Of a stretch of DNA of 64,000 bases, positions 60,001-64,000 are shown in pieces. Source of the DNA: Auanema rhodensis (lineage: Eukaryota; Nematoda; Chromadorea; Rhabditida; Rhabditidae); the NCBI GenBank assembly GCA_964057225.1, contig OZ059895.1, positions 4,836,001 to 4,900,000 on the forward strand, in the 5' to 3' direction. The notes beneath the pieces were generated by a model, which made no database searches, was not told the origin of the DNA, and saw only the letters and a list, made by a program, of their open reading frames with translations. Position 1 is the stretch's first letter. Each line of letters begins with the position of its first letter. The translations under genes were made by a program, and so were the position numbers.

Positions 60001-62698
60001 CTTTAATTAGAGGAATAATTTGTGTAATTCCTGGATTACTCATAAGTGGTCTTAAAAATGGATATGGGCAAATTCGAAGCGTGTACGTTTCAAAATCTTC
60101 AACTTCATTTATTCTATCCTGATCGAATGGGAATGAGCATTTTGTAGAAGTTGCGCGTTTAGGTCTTTTGAACGGCAATTTCTTAAATTCTCGTTCAATT
60201 AGGAGTGTGATGTTGTTATCATTAGGATATTTGGGGAATGTTATATAATTTCCTGATGTTGTATGGAATGCTGGTTGTCTAAAGCAGGATGCAATTGGTT
60301 TTGGTGTTATTTTACTCGAAAGGATAAGCGCTGATTGTGTACTTGGAATCAGAATAGTTTCTTTGCTTATTATAGCATCGTAGTAATGCATATCGATATA
60401 ATTACAACGGGAATCCGATGTTTGGGGATCCCATATAATTATTGATGTATTTGATTTGCAATTACCATGATGAGCACTACAACCTTCAGTGTTTAGTATT
60501 AAATTGGATAATATTGTATCATCGGGCATGCGGGTCATGACTCCGCGCTCTAGTACTAAACGCGGCCGCTCCTCGCACTCGTCGCGGCTAAACGCGCGCG
60601 CCGGATCATAGGAGGGCTCTGGGGTTGCTTGTGCTATACTATCGATTCTCTCCAGCTCCATGTTATTCCATTTTCGATCGCGAATCGCCTGCCTGCACTC
60701 GTGCGCCGCTATAGGCTGCACCCTATCGATTGTTCTGTTTGTGTCGCGGAGGAATAACAAATCGCGTACACACAGCTTGTGTACTTCCTTCGAGCAGCGC
60801 CACGCGTCCCACTCGTGTGCCGTGTGGTTTCGCGTGTATAGATGGATTTGTGTACGTAGCACATGATTTGTTTCTGTTAATTTACATTTCTTTACTACTG
60901 GTGGAACTAATAAGGCTCCTCCAGTTGCTTTTGTGCAAATTTGATATGAAGTTACACATGGCAGGAAAATTGCTACTGTGATTGCCATTACAACCGTTAG
61001 TGATAACGGTGAAAGGGTCACAGAGTTAATTCGTGGTGTGCTTCTATCTCGTCCTCTTGATTGATCTCTTTGATTGTTAAAATGGACTCTTCTTTGTCCG
61101 TTATGTTCATTAGTCCTTCCTCTTCTACTATTGTTTGAAGGATTAAAATTGTTTGAATGCCAGTTGTTATTAAATCGTCCCGAATTTCGGTCATAATTAT
61201 TGTTACGGCGATAATTAGCAAAAGAGCCGTTACGATTTTGGTTGTTATTATATTTTGAAAAGTTTTTATTTTTCTGATAATTTTGATAATTATGATAATT
61301 TTTATTGTTTTGGTTATCACGTGGATAATTATGGTCGAAATTTCGGTTATCTCGTCTCTCGTTTGTGCGCGCGAAAGGAGCTAGTGCTTTGTTTACAGCA
61401 TTGACTAGCATGGACTGCGTGTCTGTTGTCTGGTTCATTATCGATTCTTCCCAGCGAGCGGCCTCAATCGCATCCGTGAAGGATTTTGGCTTCGCTCGAA
61501 TCACAGCTGGTTTCAGAGTATTTTTCAGTCCTCTGAGAAAAGTTGATCTTAATATGTGATCTTTGTGAGGGTCATCCGTGGCAAAAGCGCTTAGTGCAAT
61601 CGTTCTCAGTGATTGAGCGTAAGCGTCAATTGTCAGATCACCTTGGGTTGTATTTTGGAGATTGATCAGCGCTGGATCCTGATTATATTCAGGACAAAGC
61701 TTAGATGTTAAAGCTCTTAACAGGTCATTCCATGAACCGGTGGTTTTTAATTGTTCAGGTACTTGCCTGTACGCTTCTTCCGCTGCTTCGTTTTTAAGAA
61801 GCAAAGGTAGAAGGGCTAATCTCTCCGGGATTACCAGACCTACAGCGTTGGCAAATAGGTTGAATTTAGCCGTGAAATCTCGAAAGTTGCGACTGCCATC
61901 ATAAGTTGGGCAGTAGGGTGATAACAAGGCTTGCGCTATGGTAGTTTTCCCTGCCCCAGGTAAAGAAGGTTCAGTTGCCATATTACTTGTACGGGCAGAT
62001 GGCATTTTTATCACTCTGCCTGTTGTTAATGAGTTCTCAGACACAGGGGTTGTGTGTACTGAGCGGCTGGGTCGGTTTGGTGTTTTTGAACTTCCTGTTG
62101 TTGTATTTGGTAAAATTGGGGTTGAAGTTTGGTTATCAGTAATAGCAAGATGTGTATGTTCGGGTGGTTGTATGGGAGATAAATTAATGTTTGGAACCGA
62201 CGAGTATCTGTTCGTGTGGCTGGTGTTCAAGTTTCGATCTTTTGGTGAACGATTGAAGAGATCAGAAACTATGTTTTTAAAAGTTTGTAAACCGCCTGCA
62301 CTAGTAGTGGCTACTGAAGGTGAAACTGTTGGTTCAGGGATCGACAGAGAGAGAGATGCGTCCGATTTGCTTGAGTTTTTATTTTTATTTTTCTTATTTT
62401 TATTTGAATTAGAGGAGCGTACCTTTTTAGCAGTAACTGGTGTTTGTTCTTCCACTATGATGGATGTTTCTTCTCCTCCTGGTGGTACGTAATCCTCGTC
62501 GCTTAATCGTTCAGTAGGTGAATAAGTGCCTGCACGAGGAGTAAAGAATTTGTCGGTTTTGTGCTCGGCTTTCTGCTCGTCTTCGATTATAGCGATGCTT
62601 TGTGCGCGAGCTCGGCTACGGGTGAGTGGAGCTGAGTCTCGCAGATCAAAATCAGTTCGTGTACTGAGAGGTACAGCTGATCGGAATCGCTTATCCAC
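54014..62698 (-). CDS. Ty3/gypsy-type Gag-Env-like-Pol polyprotein in one frame (2,894 aa)
   Basis: One uninterrupted frame holds, in order: gag (to ~560) with an Asn/Arg-rich, zinc-knuckle-free nucleic-acid-binding region at ~450-545; an env-like glycoprotein (~562-1640); aspartic protease (DSGSS, D1682); RT with YLDD at 2125-2128; RNase H (SDGS D2274; DALSR D2388); integrase with an H2493-H2501-C2531-C2534 zinc finger, a DD35E core (D2565, D2625, E2661) and a downstream GPF motif (YDGPFEV). This pol order is Ty3/gypsy. All key residues are present, so the copy looks young or selected. The frame opens after a stop at 62762-62764 but has no AUG until residue 232; the codon at 62698 is GTG. 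The true start may be non-AUG, spliced or lost. No LTRs or primer-binding site were identified. The placement of env between gag and pol is exceptional. Confidence 0.93.
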   Translation of the reverse strand: MDKRFRSAVPLSTRTDFDLRDSAPLTRSRARAQSIAIIEDEQKAEHKTDKFFTPRAGTYSPTERLSDEDYVPPGGEETSIIVEEQTPVTAKKVRSSNSNKNKKNKNKNSSKSDASLSLSIPEPTVSPSVATTSAGGLQTFKNIVSDLFNRSPKDRNLNTSHTNRYSSVPNINLSPIQPPEHTHLAITDNQTSTPILPNTTTGSSKTPNRPSRSVHTTPVSENSLTTGRVIKMPSARTSNMATEPSLPGAGKTTIAQALLSPYCPTYDGSRNFRDFTAKFNLFANAVGLVIPERLALLPLLLKNEAAEEAYRQVPEQLKTTGSWNDLLRALTSKLCPEYNQDPALINLQNTTQGDLTIDAYAQSLRTIALSAFATDDPHKDHILRSTFLRGLKNTLKPAVIRAKPKSFTDAIEAARWEESIMNQTTDTQSMLVNAVNKALAPFARTNERRDNRNFDHNYPRDNQNNKNYHNYQNYQKNKNFSKYNNNQNRNGSFANYRRNNNYDRNSGRFNNNWHSNNFNPSNNSRRGRTNEHNGQRRVHFNNQRDQSRGRDRSTPRINSVTLSPLSLTVVMAITVAIFLPCVTSYQICTKATGGALLVPPVVKKCKLTETNHVLRTQIHLYTRNHTAHEWDAWRCSKEVHKLCVRDLLFLRDTNRTIDRVQPIAAHECRQAIRDRKWNNMELERIDSIAQATPEPSYDPARAFSRDECEERPRLVLERGVMTRMPDDTILSNLILNTEGCSAHHGNCKSNTSIIIWDPQTSDSRCNYIDMHYYDAIISKETILIPSTQSALILSSKITPKPIASCFRQPAFHTTSGNYITFPKYPNDNNITLLIEREFKKLPFKRPKRATSTKCSFPFDQDRINEVEDFETYTLRICPYPFLRPLMSNPGITQIIPLIKGRRMVDPTYSLKEWIIAHRENFEFFFKIQIYEKSLRHFLKQYDFRDKDEAILQYVAQRELALATKAGISYLTSRQLLQQISDRLTVIEFDRLIRTKEGTYRERAETIALDLANTPVIIEDKLTVPSRQEILKAFVKMPPIRKQLLTDQEERNSKFIKDTIDLVHELKTLVTLRRNKTAADIDDIKFINLPSSRMFVLDTDKLFYDIKNNFGIPIGPHPKLIEPNNISKDLLLEIFLPLLNDNILPNTSSRISSEQLKRLMTEKIQLKSLQTTTRAPSNAAGGAAEMAALPIIDREALITTDPAILPQTSTSPRAAAATTARAPSSMAQPETTARHTTATTTARATISTRAPPTTILYAVHQDQQIPIMEETTYTPISLIRKHRASSTPTATDIESVQANAQYIATKVDSEQQFRQNITSRIAQDHLQYATTMIQEELQKHFKESYESICEIQNRYLELWRSILQIEPTIAMRTILGREDIAARFVGSEILHIHVCPVVLQKTIYHNHTVNGTCYLETPVLTQEGQLLFAAPGSKDLLPHGKEINCDHVPTDVWSTDGEWKGINGTVDVSLISMWDGLHHEKITPLKFTGAHLYTNLSSRVYSMTTAIAYGASLASIRQNHVLHTIHHDPKISSAFSILKKSSDYISKANEFTKSTWNSFVETIAGTIERTLITIGAITIIVVILIVLAFVAKIYFFKPIGMQVMHIELRDQTNDLPTYEETLELVSQPDQPIPRNIMKQYYPSFLTLVPLAMPIVCSVSNRKDQSLPLLLMTVNDRLILTLWDSGSSISYIRLSTLHYLTLNDFVKKDKSVATTANGSAFRFLGTIDLTVEIAGYEIDHTFFISRDEDCPSPALIGLDFMKTLDRQNIGMKLRPFKQTLEIGNRVVPLANGNNGNIRKTSFVINLINLNPQCIFPHQTCRIPVRLAEPISHNEVAMLQPDEEKTISTTYETAFRDVNSITMTFKNNTDHPIDLSPGNIIDKAKIGVLPQYEIFTTEHNPDYIPPEADWENKLPHFPQDFMNDLDLKDADLTKEQKDLLQLCILRNRDAFLNEDKQIGLFKGPVEHSIPLRTDMDMPRPRITRIPIGKQEEVERQVQEMLKQNIIEPSTSLFNSPVVLVKKKDETFRFVTDFRALNNVTRKQTYIIPNISDIVDMAAGSQYFSNFDLVSGFFQIALKKSDRPLTAFTTNTGTYQYRRMPMGLCGAPHTFQTAVRYLQSRCKCRLFVYLDDLLVISDTAEQHLDDIAEILREVKKLGMKIKLKKCAFARPEVKFLGLIVGRDGVKPDPQKVSAIQDYPAPKSPTGVRAFLGMVGFFRKFIKDFAHIASPLYDLTKLDVEFQWNDKSQQAVDTLKRKLIQAPVLKPPRSDRMFIIESDGSNIAVGAVLLQPEDPNEPLKNLHPIAFASRKLVKAERNYAPIEIEALGLVYALAQFRTYILGSHTICITDHRPLTSLLTRRDLFGRLAKFQLVIQEYDIEIRYREGRLNKVCDALSRYIGDEANDPKPEKKKKTKEIPKAQINFVNVPDIRAIQEDTPWIKRTIAEIEYRAKKNMLSNDRYCVIDNMLYTKPSRKRPHPALILPRESELINKVIEEFHEDPAIGAHQGINKTKEAILRRFCWTNMQTDIAIFVKQCVKCAQRKKDPHAMTVQPMGQFEIPSKPFERIHMDIMGPFPTSKRNNNYVLTIQDSFSKWATTIAIPTIVTDVIIDRFLRNFVYIFGPPNRLITDRGSNFVSKKFEEMCEKLGIKHEPTLPHQKNSNGQVERLHRTLEEGLTHYLNEDVTDWDMYLPKITFALNTITHATTGISPYIALFGKESRMRLDKELFPETLQPEILEEIENTEYIRGERRTIIQENLAKHQETAKRKHDGRQRIEERDIRKGDQVMLAIKAHKPGQKLRKSYDGPFEVINVQGNMVQLKNPFGKIHDVHKDNLKLFERKMDHTIAQNTRSNTTTYDTDDDSDIEIIKVINGNDNYDSTEETEPEDPSDQNWLPPRRRR
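57781..61015 (-). other. Env-like glycoprotein region inside the gypsy polyprotein
   Basis: Residues ~562-1640 read as a type I membrane glycoprotein. A hydrophobic signal-like segment lies around M571 (to ~583), followed by a Cys-rich ectodomain with many N-x-S/T sites and a furin-type site (KRPKR, cleavage after R848). A Thr/Ala/Pro-rich mucin-like stretch (~1164-1260) follows, then a second Cys-containing domain with a CYLETPV segment and a PGSKDL segment. A strong transmembrane helix (~1570-1590) and a short tail containing PTYEE come last. The furin site is not followed by an obvious fusion peptide, unlike the baculovirus-F-type Env of errantiviruses. The motif layout of the second half reminds me of chuvirus-like glycoproteins captured by other insect LTR elements, but this is recall and not a search result. 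Confidence 0.75.
58940..59190 (-). other. GC-rich patch encoding a Thr/Ala-rich mucin-like segment
   Basis: A local GC island inside an otherwise AT-rich gene, with repeated GCGCGC runs. In the sense frame it encodes Thr/Ala/Ser/Pro-rich sequence (for example TTARAPSS, TTATTTARAT) with few other residue types, as in O-glycosylated stalks. The frame stays open. It could be a late insertion or expansion, or a selected stalk domain. Confidence 0.6.
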
Positions 62699-64000
62699 TT
62701 TGGTAGCGCTCTTGGTTTGGAAAAACCTTGAGTGTTTAGTAACGTGGGGGATTTTGAGACGTTAATGAGTGTTATGGATAAGGAGTTTTGGAAAAGGGGT
62801 GAGAAAGCTGTGAGTAACTGGTTTGTATAGTCGGCGTTAAGGAATGAATCTAAGTTGTGGCCTTTAACAGAGATCCGCCTACTACCGTATGAAAATTTGG
62901 ACTTTGTTCGCTCTCCAATTTAATATTCTTAAATGTATATAATTCAACCAGTTTGTATATGTTCAAAAATGTTCAGTGCTCACTTGATTGATGCCTGAGC
63001 AATCTCATTAGTCCTTATTCCCATTTTTTTTTTCTTTTTCTGACAATTCTGATCTTCTTGGACTCACGAGTGATCGAAAATGCCACGAAAATGGACTTTG
63101 GTAAATGTTCAAAGGATTTTAGCGGTTTTCATAATGTACATCCGTAATAGCATTACTCTTTTAAGGAAGCAATTTGGAAAACGAATGAGTACCGTAGTCC
63201 CATCATGATCAGAAATCTAGTTTTAAAATTATGGTTAGGAATAGATGACTAAAGATTACAATAACTATATTTAAAGAATTATGGTGTTTAGGAATGAGTC
63301 TTATGCTTCAAAACAACAATAACGGTATGAGGAAGGTGACATATAGTAAGGGGAGAAAATCCAAACTGATATGCTTAAGCCAACACGACCTGATAGACAA
63401 TCACTAATAATAATTCAGTTCGTAAAATTGTACAGGATTTTTCGGACTATAGCGATCTTAAAATTCACTTTTCATAATATTCCTCCCATTTAGGTAAGGT
63501 TTCCCGTGTAAATTCAATGCGTTATCAAAATATTTTTGGATGTTAATGGCAAAAAGTTGTCTGAACAGAAATGTAACGCAAAATAAAATAGTCCTGATCG
63601 CAAAATATGAAATAATCTCAATTTGGTGCGCAAAATTGTTTCATCCACAAAAATAAAGAAATAACCGTGGCTATTCTTTCCTCGAAGCCAAAATCAATCC
63701 TTAAAAGGAGAAAGTGTGGGCATAAATCTCAATAAAAATTATCCTTGGGTGAATTTGTTCACTAATTCATCCTAGGGTCCTCAAAAATGCTTCGAGTTCG
63801 GGTAACAGAGTATTCGATGTTAACAGCAAGGTTATAAAAATTGTTGGGTTCAGACAGACAGAAAATTGTGAACAAACGGGAAAATATAACTTCAGTTTCA
63901 AAAAATATAAAATATCCATCTCCAAAAGGAGTGGTCCTTGCATCTGTTCCCTTTTAAACGTTGTTGGCCCCACCGTATTGTGTTAAGACATGGAGTAGAT
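62699..64000. other. Unassigned AT-rich segment upstream of the gypsy polyprotein
   Basis: Contains the stop that opens the gypsy frame (62762-62764) and then AT-rich DNA. No recognisable LTR, primer-binding site, gene or satellite monomer was found. A short minus-strand frame at 63767-63973 has no recognisable domain. Any 5' LTR would be expected here or beyond the window edge. A T-rich run occurs at about 63024-63040. Confidence 0.4.

Noticed and set aside
61930..61970. Walker-A-like PGAGKTT in the gag segment of the gypsy polyprotein (residues 247-253)
   Set aside because: The glycine four positions before GKT is missing (S245), and gag proteins are not P-loop NTPases.
61938..62492. 184-codon plus-strand frame opposite gag
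   Set aside because: Antisense shadow of the gypsy frame with low-complexity FLFLFF runs mirroring Lys/Asn repeats on the coding strand.
63767..63973. 68-codon minus-strand frame near the window end
   Set aside because: No recognisable domain, AT-rich context and no supporting signals.

Overview
This is a eukaryotic, most likely arthropod, repeat-dominated window, possibly from pericentromeric heterochromatin. No rRNA, tRNA or host gene was recognised. About 45 kb (1-13456 and 17871-49531) is one AT-rich tandem satellite with a ~351-bp monomer, roughly 125 copies, all in the same orientation. The arthropod guess rests on the retroelement types (a DIRS-like tyrosine-recombinase element and an env-bearing Ty3/gypsy element) and base composition. 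The species cannot be named from the sequence.

Layout. (1) 1-13456: satellite, with a duplicated dimer (7.0-8.4 kb) and a duplicated tetramer (9.8-12.6 kb). (2) 13457-17870: a DIRS-like retrotransposon (sense = minus strand) inserted cleanly in a monomer. It has 160-bp inverted terminal repeats, an internal complementary region, ORF1, RT/RNase H/methyltransferase-like ORF and tyrosine recombinase. (3) 17871-49531: more satellite with layered higher-order repeats (1791-bp unit carrying a solo-LTR-like insert, 2106-bp hexamer x2, 1053-bp trimer x9). (4) 49532-52979: a second, damaged DIRS copy, at the same monomer position and in the same orientation. It has lost its right end and part of its recombinase. 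Its broken end is also the end of the satellite. (5) 52980-54013: AT-rich non-coding sequence. (6) 54014-62698 (minus): one uninterrupted 2,894-residue frame of a Ty3/gypsy-type element with the order gag - env-like glycoprotein - protease - RT - RNase H - integrase. (7) 62699-64000: AT-rich sequence with no gene seen.

How the parts work together. The DIRS element replicates through RT/RNase H and a circular intermediate whose junction is templated by the internal complementary region; the tyrosine recombinase integrates the circle without target duplication. Copy 1 looks close to complete, copy 2 is not autonomous. The gypsy element carries every pol catalytic motif, but no LTR pair and no in-frame AUG near the start were found. 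Its most unusual trait is an approximately 1,000-residue membrane glycoprotein-like segment between gag and pol in the same frame, where retroviruses and errantiviruses place env after pol. The satellite monomer contains several dyad symmetries and shows repeated rounds of local amplification that carried inserted elements along.
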